DNA of 64,000 nucleotides from Reticulitermes lucifugus (lineage: Eukaryota > Arthropoda > Insecta > Blattodea > Rhinotermitidae). The translations under genes were made by a program, and so were the position numbers. The notes below the pieces were generated by a model, which saw nothing but the letters and a program-made list of their open reading frames with translations, was not told where the DNA came from and ran no database searches. Positions 1-11,104 of this stretch are shown here, piece by piece (the stretch's first letter is position 1; the number at the start of each line of letters is the position of its first letter). The stretch is from the NCBI GenBank assembly GCA_026260175.1, contig JAKCWW010000888.1, forward strand, positions 24,172 through 88,171, given 5' to 3'.

Positions 1-59
1 AGGTAAAGGTTACCCTATAGCATGCCAAGATGACACAAAGGGGGATCAGAAGTATAGCT

Positions 60-276
60 CTACTGTTTCTTTAACGTCGGCGCTAGACGGAGGTCAACGC
101 CATGCCCCGGCCGCTTTATCCCCGGGAAACAACTGGCACCGATTGTACAGGAGGCTGGTTTGTCCCCAGGGGCGGTCTGGACGGTTACGGGAAAAATCGC
201 CTCCACTGGGGTTCAAACCCTCAACCGTCCAGCCCGTAGCGAATCATTATACCAACAACGCTATCCCAGCCCACCG
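60..276 (-). mobile_element. SINE family A, near full length
   Basis: This is a tRNA-derived SINE read on the minus strand. Its head lies at the right end, where a GTTGGTATAATG-type A box is followed by a B-like box in a stretch reading GGGTTTGAACCCC. The body carries a CTGGACGGTT/AACCGTCCAG inverted repeat and ends in the family block complementary to CCCCGGCCGCTTTATCCC. It matches the other family A copies in this window over its whole length. Retrotransposed copies of this kind depend on a LINE for mobility. Confidence 0.75.
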
Positions 277-289
277 GGTAAAATTTTTT

Positions 290-455
290 TCTGTGGTGCA
301 ACGGCCCAACTCGGGCCTAGGCCGCCTCTTTGTTGAGGTTTATAGATCACACACAATTAAATACACACACCCAGTAGGATTCCTCTGAATGAGTGATAGC
401 TCGTCGCAGAGGTCTATACCTACACAGCACACAACAAACACTATATCGGATAACT
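290..455 (-). mobile_element. SINE family B, 3' body fragment
   Basis: The segment aligns with the 3' two thirds of the complete family B copy at 19564-19827: the shared blocks include GGGCCTAGGCCGCCTC, GATCACACAC, GTAGGA(T/C)TCCTCTG and TCGTCGCAGAGG. The tRNA-like head is missing. It abuts a family A SINE on its left, also on the minus strand. Confidence 0.7.
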
Positions 456-944
456 GACTGACGACACGTGATTATGAACTGAATGGCAGCTAGCATTCCC
501 AGAATGCAGTCAACTCTTCATGAGGATAATTTTGATTCACTGTGTCGTGTCCAAATATTTTAACGTTTCACATTTTCAAAAAATTTATTAACTATCTTTG
601 TATTTTGACGTTTGCTGTATTATGTTGACGAAATATGAATGTACAATTATTGATTTCCATTGTTTCTATACAATCCTCATTACAAGAGTATACATATATA
701 ACAGATTTATTTTGTATATTTAATATTAAGTACGTTTTTAAAAACAATACATAAAGCTGAATTAAATTTATAACTTAGTCGTATCAGGTGACAAATTCAT
801 CAGTGACCTCCGCATAATTCTCAAACAAATAAGAAAAATCGAATTTTTAGCTTGTCTCAGCAATTTCGATATCCTGTGACATGATTCTGCGTTGCAGGGT
901 AAGTGGTTTGCCACGTTTCCAAGGAACGCGTCTACTTCATTATA

Positions 945-1062
945 TGGACCTTCAAGGCTTGAAGAGTAAAGCGACATTTTCCTTGAAAACGTCGAAAAAC
1001 ACTTATACAGCGACACAGCGTCACATCCCAGACGATCGGAATCCTTGATGAGATCCTGTTTG
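945..1062 (+). repeat. WDVT-type interspersed repeat
   Basis: A decayed copy of the short repeat found many times here. The sense strand holds GAAAACGTCGAAAAACA and AGCGTCACATCCCAGA. The antisense strand reads IVWDVTLC, a degraded form of the FWDVTPC peptide that this repeat yields in many insect genomes. The class of the parent element is not known to me. Confidence 0.6.
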
Positions 1063-1214
1063 GAATAACTCTTATTGCACAACGTAACTTTGCAGATTGA
1101 AAGTTTTGTCTTATCAAGTTAGTCAACGTACGCATAAGAAAACATTTTGGTAGGTCAAGTCTGTTATTGCTCCTAGATTTTGGAATGATAAATTTGATGT
1201 TCACTTAAGTAATA

Positions 1215-1362
1215 ACAGTTTAATAAACTAGTTTTGCCTGAGGATAGGGACAGAGCTAGTCCCCGAAACGTTGTATTCAAACGAGTTGACGCGGCTGTGC
1301 GCCCGAGAAGACTATATTGAATCATGTCGCCGCGAAAGTTTTAAAACTTATAACATGTAAAC
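1215..1362 (+). repeat. Repeat R1 with a hammerhead-like core
   Basis: The segment from about 1261 onward is nearly identical to both sides of the assembly gap at 28104-28153, differing at two or three positions in about 60. It contains CTGAGGA (1238-1244), a GGGAC/GTCCC hairpin (1247-1251 with 1259-1263) and CGAAAC, then a GCGCCCGAGAAGACTATATT block and a TTTTAAAACTTATA end. The high identity to the copy 27 kb away suggests recent activity. Confidence 0.6.
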
Positions 1363-4297
1363 AACATAAAACAGGTGTTGCGGAAATGAGCAACATCCTA
1401 CATACATTCTGATCACAATCAGTCCAACTACTCTGGGGTAAATGAGATGATACGGCATAAAAGTACCTTCAGTTTTACGATCTCGAAAACGTCAGACGTA
1501 AGGAAAAACTACATATTTCATATAATGGATAGAAAATGTGTTCTCTTTTCTTGTTCTACCATTTATGGCTAATGATTTTTCATCAATTTATGGTAAAGTT
1601 TCGTGCACAAACTCGTGTACGTACTGTTGTAAAATTCTGTTACTATTATCAAATTTTAACGGAAATTAGAACGTGTAAAAATGTTTAGCAAATCTCCTGA
1701 ATATCGAACGCCAGAAAACTCCGTTCGGCGCACTTCGAGTTGTTGCACGTGAACGTCCACACTTGGTGAAACCAGTAGTTACAAGTTTGCAAATTTATGA
1801 ACGCGAACACGTTAAAATTTTATATGAGCAGATGACCTATATAAGTCCTGCATCACGTCCATTTGCACGCGCTGATGCTCCGTTTGACCTCTTCATTGGC
1901 CGTACAGGACCCCATATACCATCAAGCCTTTGTATGCCAAAAACCGCTACAGCCATACTATAAGCTAGTATACACGTACATTCGAGGAAGATTTCTGCCC
2001 AGATTCAGGCCCCCTTGCTTCGTTCTCTGAATTCTTTGAGTGTCCCGCTGTTAGCGTGCAGGGCGCGTTGCAAGTGTAGGAAGGGAAAGGTAGAGTGAAG
2101 TTGTTCTTGCGTACGCCGTGAAGGCATAAGAGGGAGTGGAGTCGTAGCTCCACGAAAGACAGATGACTATATCGAGCAGGGTTTGAGGCAATATTTTTAG
2201 CACATTTAGGACCAATTCTGAGCTTGTTTACAAATAAAAGTACGGCATTTTGAAAAGATCTATACTGTATAAGTACGTACCTAACATTGAAAAACCTATA
2301 GATTTTCTTCAAAGTCAGCAAAAGGTAATAGTTTTAGGTGTCACACCAAACATTCGTGGTATTTGCAATGAAAAACAACGAATTTGGTGTCACACACCAC
2401 ATAACAGGTTGACGTTTATTTTCAGTTATTCATAACGCCTGCTAGGTTGGACATTTAAGCAGGAATCACAGTTAAACATGAATATAAAACGCTGGCTGGT
2501 GTTTTTCTTAAATTGAAGTTGTGCGTATAATATTGCATGCTTAAATATCACAAAGTACATATTTATGTCAATAAAATATTCCAGCTTCATTAGCGAAAAA
2601 GATCTTTGAAAATGCCATAGAGCAATAAATATTGACGTTTAAAACTAACATGTCTCCTTTTGATGACCCTGCAATACACATAAGTACTTCGAAGTTTTCG
2701 AATATGGCGTCAGTGTTATAATTAAAGTTGAAAGAATATTCTGTGTAAGACTTAAAAAATTGAAGCGTGAGAATCTGTTAACTAAAAAACTTGTGTTTAA
2801 TTACAATATCGATACTGAAGAGGGGAGTTCTGAGTACTGAAAATGTAGGGTTTGAGTGTGCTTGAAGTCAACTACCATTTTTTTATTTTCCACCAAATCC
2901 AGCATTTATGTATGAAGAATATCAGGCCTCGCCTTCGTTAAGCAGGAAGTAACCTGATCCCGCAAAGCGCAAATTTCATTGTTTCTGCAAATCTGATTTA
3001 TAGAGTCCATGTCCCCAGTGAGCAGAAGGCAGGATGGTCCAAGACCAATCTTCCATAGAAGAAATAAAGCTAACAGAGTTAGAGTCCAAATGTAAAGTGT
3101 ACTACAAAAATATCTAAAAATGTTGCACATAATTCTTGCTCGTGACGATCTCTTCATGAATTCCATCTTTGATTTCTTTCTTTCCTTCTGACCTTCCTTT
3201 TTTCCTGTTCCATCTCTTGCTGTTTCCAAAGCCTGCACAGCCAGTTATTTTGTTCGTATCCATACCAGTGTTACAGCCAGCGTGCTGTCACAATGACAAC
3301 TGCATGAGCATTATTTTTGGTGCATATACTAATCTGCAACTGATCAAGGGCTTTCCGTATTTTCCACAGAACAGTGCAACAGCCAATATATACTTGGGAA
3401 TTAGACTTTTGTATGTTCAATCTTTACGCGTGTCGCAACCTATACCCAACCCTATAATTAAAAATTTCTAACAAAAAAAAAAGTTGTAACACGCAAACAG
3501 AAAATAATTATTAAATGCTGATTGCATTTATATGTTAATTTGGTTTGCACTATTTGTGGCACACACTGTGTCTTGCAATTGAGAATAACTTCTGGAAAGC
3601 CAAAGAAGACGGAGAAACGATGCAATAATTAGGGCCACACCTCACGTGCGCTACAATTAGCCTCACACTACCTCCAATCAGAAAGCTGTCCTTCGGATAA
3701 TGCCTGCGATTGTAGACAGTATTTATTTAACGAGTCCGTATCAGGTGAAACGTTCATTCAGCGTCCATGATACAGACACAAGTGGATAAAATGGGGAATG
3801 GGAGGGAAACCTGAATATCCTGACTTACCATTTACAAGCTACGTTACTCTCTAACTCCTTAAATAAGCTACTGCCTTAAATAGTGATGGGACGACTAAAC
3901 GGCGAACGGACCACGTAGGGCCTAACTGCTTAAATTACCAACGTACTGATTAACGAAGAAAACACCTTGTTAAGATTTGAAGGGAGTACTAAGAAAAGAG
4001 GCCTTATGTGATTATTATATCCTCAAGATGGGCACAGAAGATTTCTTTCAGCGTCTTATTACCTACTCCATAATATCTAATCAGAATAATAATCTAATAA
4101 TAATCTAAATCAGATGTTAACTTACTGTCTGAGAGGCTGTGTGTCAATAGCCACAGTGAGAAAAGTAGAGTAGAGTAACTGATGATGTAAAGAACCGGTG
4201 CATCTAGGTAATGGTTTAGGAGCCTCTTTAACACTTTAAAGAACAAGTTAAAGTAATTTTCCATCAAATTTTCCCCGATATTCGACAGAGAATTTCA
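1363..4297. other. No recognised gene or repeat
   Basis: AT-rich DNA with only short open frames. An imperfect inverted repeat with GGTGTCACAC in both arms lies near 2338-2400. A 110-codon minus-strand frame at 2906-3238 has one hydrophobic stretch but no homology that I recognise. Nothing here supports a gene. Confidence 0.5.
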
Positions 4298-4535
4298 TTT
4301 TGGAAGGTTCTCAAGCTTCGCCCTTTTGTCCTTCTGGTAAGAGTAACATGACGATAAAGATGAATATGGAGGATTGGTGGAATAATATTTACAGGGGAAA
4401 ACTAAAAAACTCGGAGATAAACCTGTCACTGTGCTACTTTGTCCACCACAAATATTACGTGGACTGACCTGGAATCGAACCATAGTCTCCATGGTGAGTA
4501 GACGGCGACTAAACGCCTGGGCCCTGGCACAGCTG
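4298..4535 (-). mobile_element. SINE family C, full length
   Basis: Minus-strand copy. The antisense sequence has a GGTTCGATTCC B box (plus-strand GGAATCGAACC near 4471) and a head containing GGCGTTTAGTCGCC. The body follows with a GTGGACAAAGTAGCAC block and a TTTTCCCCTGTAAAT block. The far 3' end, reading GAGAACCTTCC on the antisense strand, matches the 3' parts of the copies at 45420 and 46265. Confidence 0.7.
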
Positions 4536-4567
4536 TTAAAGGACTAACTATATTTAAAGATTCAGTT

Positions 4568-4795
4568 ATGCCGATCCCTGCGGTCGCGCGGTCTAAGGCG
4601 TGGGTCTGCGGTCGCTCGCTTGCTCGAATGGCGAGTTCGAATCCCGTCGGGGGCATGGGTGTCTATCTCTTGTGGGTGCTGTTATGTTGTCGGGTACAGG
4701 TCTATGCGACGGACTGATCCTTCGTCCTGAGGAGTCCTACCGAATGTGTGTGTGTGTGTGTCACTGAGTGTGATTAAATGCAGCAATAACCCTGT
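4568..4795 (+). mobile_element. SINE family B, head and body
   Basis: The head is tRNA-like: an A-box region GCGGTCTAAGGCG resembles that of class II tRNAs such as tRNA-Leu, and a B box AGTTCGAATCC sits at 4634-4644. The body then matches the reverse complement of 19564-19827, including GAGGAGTCCTACCGA. It ends in a TG microsatellite instead of the poly-G end of the other copy. The tRNA-Leu origin is inferred from the A box only. Confidence 0.8.
4745..4761. repeat. (TG)n microsatellite
   Basis: Simple TG run at the 3' side of the family B SINE. In the sister copy this position is a mixed TG/TC stretch, so the run probably grew from the element's own sequence. Confidence 0.8.
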
Positions 4796-4989
4796 ACACC
4801 TACCATGAGTAGGTAGGATGAGGTCAGAATACGAAAGGAAGACAGAAAAGATTCAGTTATTACTGCGCAGTAACACACTGCTTCTGCGACGTAAAAACCG
4901 ATCAGTAACGTTGCGTACGGAAATAGTCCTCGTGCTGTGATCCATATACAAGACATAAGTACACTATATGGACACAACGAAGAAGTCTT

Positions 4990-5160
4990 GAATATTAAAG
5001 CTCGTGGTGGAGGAACGGGTGCGATCCTGGGTCAGTCCATGTGGGATTTGTAGTGGACAAAGTGGCACCGGGACAGGTTTTGCCCCGAGTACTTCGGTTT
5101 TCCCCTGTCAATTTCATTCCACCGGTGCTCCATTACTTGGAAATATGAAAAAAAAATCAT
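4990..5160 (+). mobile_element. SINE family C, plus-strand copy
   Basis: It shares the blocks GTGCGATCCTGGGTCAGTCC, TAGTGGACAAAGTGGCACC and TTTTCCCCTGTCAATTTC with the other family C copies. It lies only about 0.5 kb from a minus-strand copy, so the two flank the family B SINE in opposite orientations. Confidence 0.7.
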
Positions 5161-5359
5161 ATTCATCACAGGGTTGCACAATAAGCCTCAAGGCTGCGGT
5201 GCATCCGTAACATCTGCTGGGGGGCCCTTCACCACAAAAAACAGCTGGTAGTGCAGAAAGTAACAACTGGGTTACAGAGACTAAGAGCTTGTATTAAGTG
5301 CAGAGTTGACATAGCCACTAGTAATGGACGCCTACATTAGACTAGCCTTCAGGGATGTG

Positions 5360-5470
5360 GCATCGTGGAGCTTCATAAAGACGTTTCATTTGAACATGTC
5401 ATCTCTCTCCCTTCAAGGTCTCTGCAAGGTTCGTATCTACCTACCAGACTACACGGTGTTGTAATCTAAA
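5360..5470 (+). repeat. WDVT-type interspersed repeat, partial
   Basis: The stretch CTACCTACCAGACTACACGG followed by TGTTGTAATC matches the middle of the family (CTACCAGACTACACGGCGTC). The left half is poorly conserved. Confidence 0.5.
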
Positions 5471-5513
5471 AAGTGTTCTTGCAAACGTGAAATATTACAG
5501 AGGATGTAACAAC

Positions 5514-7085
5514 TAACTAACTCCATGGAGCAGAGTCCTTCTTGAGAAGCTAACAGGTCCTCAGATAGTCAAGAAATTACCCGAATTTTATGGAACCCAA
5601 AGGTTTATTTACCGCATTTACAACAGCCCCCCACCCGTCTATCCTGAGCCAAACTAATCCAGTCCAAGCCCCCCCCATCCCACTTCTCGAAGATTCCTTT
5701 TAATATCATCCTCTCATCTACAACTAGGTTTTCAAAGTGGTTTCTCCCTCAGGTTTCCCCGCCAGAATCCTGTGTACACATCTCCTCTCTGTATACGAGC
5801 TACACGCCCCGCCCATCTCATTCTTCTTGATTTGTTCACTCGCATTAATATTTGGCGAGCAGTAAAAATTATAAAGCTCCTCGTTACGTAGTCTACTCCA
5901 CTTGCCTATCACCTCGTCACTCTTAGGCCCGAATATCTTCCTAAACACCCTATTCTCGAACACCCTCAGCCAGAGACAAACTTTCACACCCTTGCAAAAC
6001 AACAGGCAAAATTATGGTTCTGTATATTTCAATATTTGTATTTTTAGATAGCAAACTGGAAGACAAAATAGTCTGCACTGAACGACAGCAAGCATTCCCT
6101 GAGTTCATACCGCTCTTAATTTCTACATGAATGCAATTTTGATTTGTTAGTGTTTGTTGCTAAATATTTGAACTTTTCCACACTGTCAAAGAATTTATTA
6201 CCTACCTTGACGTTGTAATACTGTCCTGCATTCTGTTCACGAGACATAAACATATACTTTGTTTTCTCAGCATTTACTTCTAGACCAATCTCCTTGCTAG
6301 CGACTAATGAGGCCTCTGTGTTTTTCTTTATAATATGTATGTTTTCACCCAATATATTAACATCATCAGCGTAAACCAGAAGCCCTCCTGGTTTGCCTGA
6401 GACCTCGTGATGGCACATTCCAAAGCAAAGTTGAAAAGCAATGGCGGTAAAGCATCTCCTTTTTTACAAACTAATCTTCATGGGAAACGTGTTGGACAAA
6501 TATTTGCCTACTTGGACTGTATATTTAAACACATCTTTATTAGCCTTACTATCTTCATAGGGACACAAACTGAGTGAAAATATTATACAACAACTCCCCT
6601 CTCCCTAACTGAATTATAGGATTTCTTGAAGTGTATAAATAGCTGATGCATTGCCTCACTGTATTCACATATTTTCTAAAGAATTTGACGAATGCAGAAT
6701 ATACGATCAGTAGGTGACCTATTACATCGAAATACCACACTGATAACCCCAATAATTTCATCTGATTATAGAGTTAAGCTTGAAAGAAGAATGTCGAAAA
6801 TCATTTTGTATATATTGACAAGAATGATATGCCTAGATGATTACTACGATATTTTATCACCCTTTTTATAAATAGGTACAAAGATAGACTCCTTACACTG
6901 CTAAGATAATTTATCCTCATTCCAAATGGAATTTATAAGTTTATGGATCTCACAACGAATTGTCGTACCTTCTGCTTCAATCAATTCTGCTGGAATTTGA
7001 TCAATAACTGGTGATTTGTGTCTTTTTAGCTTTTCAATAGCCATCTCAATCTCAAGGGCACTGGACTCAGGAACGTGGATATAAA
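5514..7085 (-). mobile_element. Non-LTR retrotransposon (LINE), decayed 3' two thirds
   Basis: On the minus strand the copy runs from the start of the reverse-transcriptase region near 7075 through the C-terminal tail to a conserved 3' UTR at about 5514-5630. The 3' UTR is shared with the copies at 7330-7640 and 7865-8150. The 5' part of the element (ORF1, endonuclease) is missing, as is usual for 5'-truncated LINE insertions. Confidence 0.85.
5640..7075 (-). pseudogene. LINE reverse transcriptase pseudogene
   Basis: Read on the minus strand with frame changes, the sequence shows the order expected of a non-LTR reverse transcriptase. First comes an AIEKLKRHKSP-IDQIPAELI block (about 7060-6990), then a VPIYKKGDK block near 6880. 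The catalytic YADD box is at 6362-6373 in the piece LLVYADDVNILGE. Next are EVNAEKTKYMFMS and VEKFKYLATN, then a tail block RVFENRVFRKIFGPK and finally GKPEGE near 5740. Stops and frameshifts break every segment: one stop interrupts the block before YKKGDK, and no frame exceeds about 100 codons. It cannot encode an active enzyme. Confidence 0.88.
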
Positions 7086-7329
7086 TTTATTGGAAATCAG
7101 AAAACGCAGAAACTTTCGTGACCTTGTAAGGGAGATTGATGTATGTGGTTTCATTATAAGACACTGCAAAATATTTCGTTTACGAACATAATAAAATGTA
7201 AGAAGATACTTACATATATGTATATTAAACACCCAGGAATAGGCTTAAAATAAACTGAATATAAAACTTTCTTTAAAATTCTAGCACCTCTACTGTAGGC
7301 CCATCGAAATTCATGGAATTTTTTTGATT

Positions 7330-7640
7330 ATTACGTAATGAATAAATCCATGGAGTAAAGCCCTCCTTGGAAAGTTAATAGTTCCCAAGCAATCACGAAA
7401 TATCTCGCATTTTATAGAACTCGAAGGCTCTGAGATACATTTATATATTGTCTTCCCTTTTACACCTAGGTTTCTCTGCATACCTTTTCCTTCTCCCCTC
7501 ATGCTTGCCACATAGCCTAATAATCTCATCCTCCTGGATTTTAAAAACCTAAAAATATTTGGCGAGTACTATAAATTATGAACTTACTGATTATGCGGTT
7601 TCTCACATCCCTCGTAATTCACATATAACGTTGTTAACTG
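7330..7640 (-). mobile_element. Second LINE 3' fragment, same family
   Basis: The 3' UTR part (TCCATGGAGTAAAGCCCTCC and what follows) aligns with 5520-5620. The right part (ATATTTGGCGAGTACTATAAA) aligns with 5835-5870 of the larger copy. The reverse-transcriptase core is missing, so this is a separate, shorter or internally deleted insertion lying head-to-tail with the first. Confidence 0.7.
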
Positions 7641-7864
7641 AGAATTTATAAACTTAAAAATTACGAATTTTAAATGGCTTATTTCATGGCATAAAGAACA
7701 TACCTACTTTCATCACAATCCGTCCTGAGGTTTCGAGTTGAAACAAGCGAAACGCCGGCTGGACGCTTATGAAAGCCCCTAATGCTCTCTTCTCCTGCAC
7801 GCTGTGCAAAGAACACACGAAAATCTACTGCCTTAAAAATTAATTTAATACGTATTAGACTCCG

Positions 7865-8150
7865 CGGAAGGTTGAGCGTATGGAGGGAAGAGAATTGTTT
7901 ATGAAGTATCTTATAAAAGCTTAAAGGGAGAAGACCACTTGCAAAACTTGAGAGTAAGTGGGAGAATATTATTGAAATGGATCCTACAGAAAGAAGAAGG
8001 GGCGGCGTGGACTGGATTTGTTTGACTCAGAAACGGGACAAGTGGAGGGAGGTATTTGTGAACTTGGTAATGATCATTAGGTTTTCATAAAATTCTAGGA
8101 ATTTCGTATCTGAGCAACTATAGCTTCTCAAGAAAGGCTCTCTTCCACGG
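7865..8150 (+). mobile_element. Third LINE 3' fragment, opposite strand
   Basis: Read on the plus strand it encodes GRRPLAKLESKWENIIEMD and GGVDWICLTQKRDKWREVF. These are the end of the same LINE family's C-terminal tail, followed by a stop and the 3' UTR block that contains TTCTCAAGAAAGGCTCTCTT. It faces the two minus-strand fragments, so the 2.6-kb cluster ends in an inverted repeat. Confidence 0.78.
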
Positions 8151-8466
8151 AATTAGGTTATCCTTTTACACACACCTTACATTCCAAGCGGCTTTCCTCC
8201 TCTCTTTACCACTGTGTCAAACAGCCTTTTGCACTGCTGTTAAATGTGAACCTCGACACTCAATAGGCCATATTCGGATCATGGTCTGCAGACTGAGACA
8301 CATGTAGCCACGATGCTGGTGAGCTACCTCGCTGGACATTTTTATCAGCAGTAACTACGAGCGGACTGGGCGAACGTGTCTGATGAAAGGATGTGTGTAC
8401 GTGGAACAGGGGAGTGAAATGAATGCGAGACAAAGCGAGACTGTGGCAGCCACTGTGCTGGGTAGT

Positions 8467-8640
8467 GGCTGATGAAGACTGATAGCAGGCAGGGACAGAG
8501 GAAGAAGGGAAGGAGGAGTGAAAGGAACAGAAAGTAATCATGATTGAAAAGGGAAGAGAAGATGAAACAAAGCAGGGGAAAAAGGAGAGATAAATAGAGA
8601 AAGAGAAAATAAACGACAGAAAGAATAAAGCCCACAGGAA
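8467..8640 (+). repeat. Purine-rich tract
   Basis: About 170 bases in which A and G strongly predominate on the plus strand. Its overlapping hydrophobic frames on the minus strand are a by-product of the composition and not evidence for a gene. Confidence 0.6.
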
Positions 8641-8686
8641 GGTAGAATACTGTTACAATTTTCTCTAGACACCAGTAGCTAACCGC

Positions 8687-8948
8687 CTAACACAACACTT
8701 ATTTATTAAAATCCACATTCAGCTACATGTTTCAGCTATGTTAAGCCATCCTCAGATTGTGTGCAACTACACAGAAAGAGAAACGTACAGCCGTACACGT
8801 AATATACTATTATTAAAAACTGATATCCCAATTTTTGTCGCATAAGCTATGTTAAAATAATATACATTAATTTTTAAAAGAATATACAAATATAATTCAC
8901 ATAAGATGCAGCTGAGTGTGGATTTTAACACACAAGCTTTGTGTTAAA
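8687..8948. mobile_element. Small terminal-inverted-repeat element (MITE-like)
   Basis: The left end CTAACACAACACTT plus TAAAATCCACATTCAGCT (8687-8724) is repeated inverted at the right as AGCTGAGTGTGGATTTTA plus AAGCTTTGTGTTAA (8910-8947). The element is about 260 bp, AT-rich inside and has no coding capacity. A hammerhead-like core lies on its minus strand at 8729-8755. Confidence 0.65.
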
Positions 8949-9469
8949 TGTTTAGTTATTGGTATATACAGGCAGTTTCCGGGTTACGTAATGTGGCTTA
9001 AGTCATCTTAGACACGTAAAAAATTATTATTATATAATACTAATATATATAACTAATATAACTATTAATACTGTAGTTATTGCGTGTATTTTACTTTGTG
9101 TCTTTCATATGAAAAAAATTATAGCAATTACATTTTAAACATGTTTACTGACATTGTAAAAACGTACACATAACCGATGAGGTGTGATAACAAGGTGTGG
9201 GGGCGGGGTCAATTCATGTTACGTAAAAGTTTCAGGAACGGAACCCTTAGGTAAGTCGGAAACTGTCTGTATATAAAAACACAACTGTATGAACCATCTT
9301 AAATTAACACAATTTCTCTTTCGCATGATAATTCTTATTACACATATTTTTGCATTACTTGTGTCGGCCACAAATTGGTCCCATATCAAATACACTTACG
9401 TAACTAGTCGGAAAACAGGGCACAATGTAAACTTTCCGGTGCATTTGCTCTGTTATTGCTGCTAGACTA

Positions 9470-9550
9470 ATGGTTCCCAACCTGTGCGCTGCAGCCTCCC
9501 CCGCAATTGGTCATGGGAGGTTTTCCAATGGCTCCGAAAAATCACATAGC
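9470..9550 (+). mobile_element. Possible hAT-type end
   Basis: The start AATGGTTCCCAACCTGTG resembles the ends of hAT-family MITEs, for example the clear one at 28295. No matching right end or target duplication was found, so this is tentative. Confidence 0.3.
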
Positions 9551-9694
9551 TTCGTAGCAAGTTCTGCTTCTGTAGCCAGCGCTTTTATCTACGTTATCAT
9601 CGCTGCTGCGATCTAGACGACTTATTGGTTGTATTTCATGCTCTGATGAATTAAAGTGTAAAGTAATTTACAAGGATTACTCTGCTTGGACTGC

Positions 9695-9812
9695 ATCGCC
9701 CGCGAAGATAGAGACAGTAAGCTCCTCCGAAACGTCGGAAACTATTTATCAATTGACACGACACCATATCGGAGATCCTAGTCTTCATCAACACCGCAGT
9801 GAGAACGTCAAA
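9695..9812 (+). repeat. WDVT-type interspersed repeat
   Basis: It carries GAAGATAGAGACAGTAAGCT, CTCCGAAACGTCGGAAAC, ACACGACACCATATC and CATCAACACCGCAGTGAGAA, in the same order as the copies at 47462 and 61690. Confidence 0.7.
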
Positions 9813-11104
9813 TATCGCACTGTTACTGACTTTATAATAATTTTTTAATTATGTGAAGAATAAGTAGATAATTAAGACTGCCATTAAATGTTCCTTACAG
9901 TAAACAAATATTAATCTCACAAGCAACTCTGAAATGTCAGATTGTTTGTGAATAAATAAACAATAAGCTATAACGCTTCATCGCTCACTATTTTACGAAC
10001 AATAATATATACATAATTTAACATCTACTTAAAAGTCTTATTTTGAGGGTGCAGTAAATTAAAGAAAAAAGCACACTTCCAATGTTGCGCATATATAATA
10101 AAGACTTTTCTCACATGAAACAATTTGAACGGTTAAATATGCAAGTGGAAAAATGTACATAGACTGTTCATTTGCCTGTAAACTTCCAGCATTTAAGGAA
10201 CTATACTGGACATCAAACGCCTTTTTCGTTCTTCTCTACAACACTTCCTCAAAACATTCTTCACTCTGATATACGATATTTGGCAACTGCACTCGCGATG
10301 CGCTGGGAAATGCGAGTAGGTCTGCACGTAAAGACTCTACTAGTTATGTCCTACTTTAAATAAAGCTAAATCACCTTGACAATTTCTCCTAAAATTCTCC
10401 GACATAAAATTTCATGAATAATCTTTTCAGCAATTCTCGGGTTATTAAGTATATACATGTACAGACGAATAGGCAAAGCTACTTTAGTAGGCGTTTTGCA
10501 GGAATGACAAATCTTCCAAAACTGTAGAACTTTGGTTTCCTGTTGGCTGCAGCGGACATAACAGAAAACATAAAAGATACGAATTATAAAATTTGCAAAG
10601 CAGTTACTCAGATTGTACGGCAGCTACAAACCATTAAAGCTACACTACGTGAAAATACTGCTCTTTATTTTTTGAATGTGACTGATATCACAATTCCCAA
10701 TCATGTTGTTTTAATTTCTTAATTTGAGTGTTTATCTTTCGTTTTTTAAAGTTATGTGTACAGTAATATTGACAAGAAAAGCAATAATCTCTCTGGCCAG
10801 GAGAGGGTACTTCTCTTTGTTAAACACACGAAAGGATAGAAAAACAGTTTGTGTTGGTTCTGTAGTCTTCTGGGATGATAAATAGGCGTCTCGCAACGAA
10901 TTCTTGTCTCCGTCGTCAGGCTAGACAGATGCAGGAGGTCCCTTCAAAACACTGGTAGGTCTAACCGCTTACCAGATTGTATGATGTCGTAACAAGAAAA
11001 TTCACTACTTAAACTGGCTATTCAACGCCATGAAAACTTCAAACCTTTACTTAAGTTGCTGTGCTTCTTCTTTTCATTTTACGTTGAACTTAGCTCAGTG
11101 AATA
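9813..11104. other. No recognised gene or repeat
   Basis: AT-rich sequence with no long open frame and no block shared with the repeat families seen here. Confidence 0.5.

Noticed and set aside
1763-1963. 66-codon plus-strand frame with a coding-like look
   Set aside because: No domain is recognisable and it is too short to separate from chance.
4568-4645. Possible functional tRNA-Leu gene
   Set aside because: The A and B boxes fit, but acceptor and anticodon stems do not pair and the sequence runs into a SINE body.
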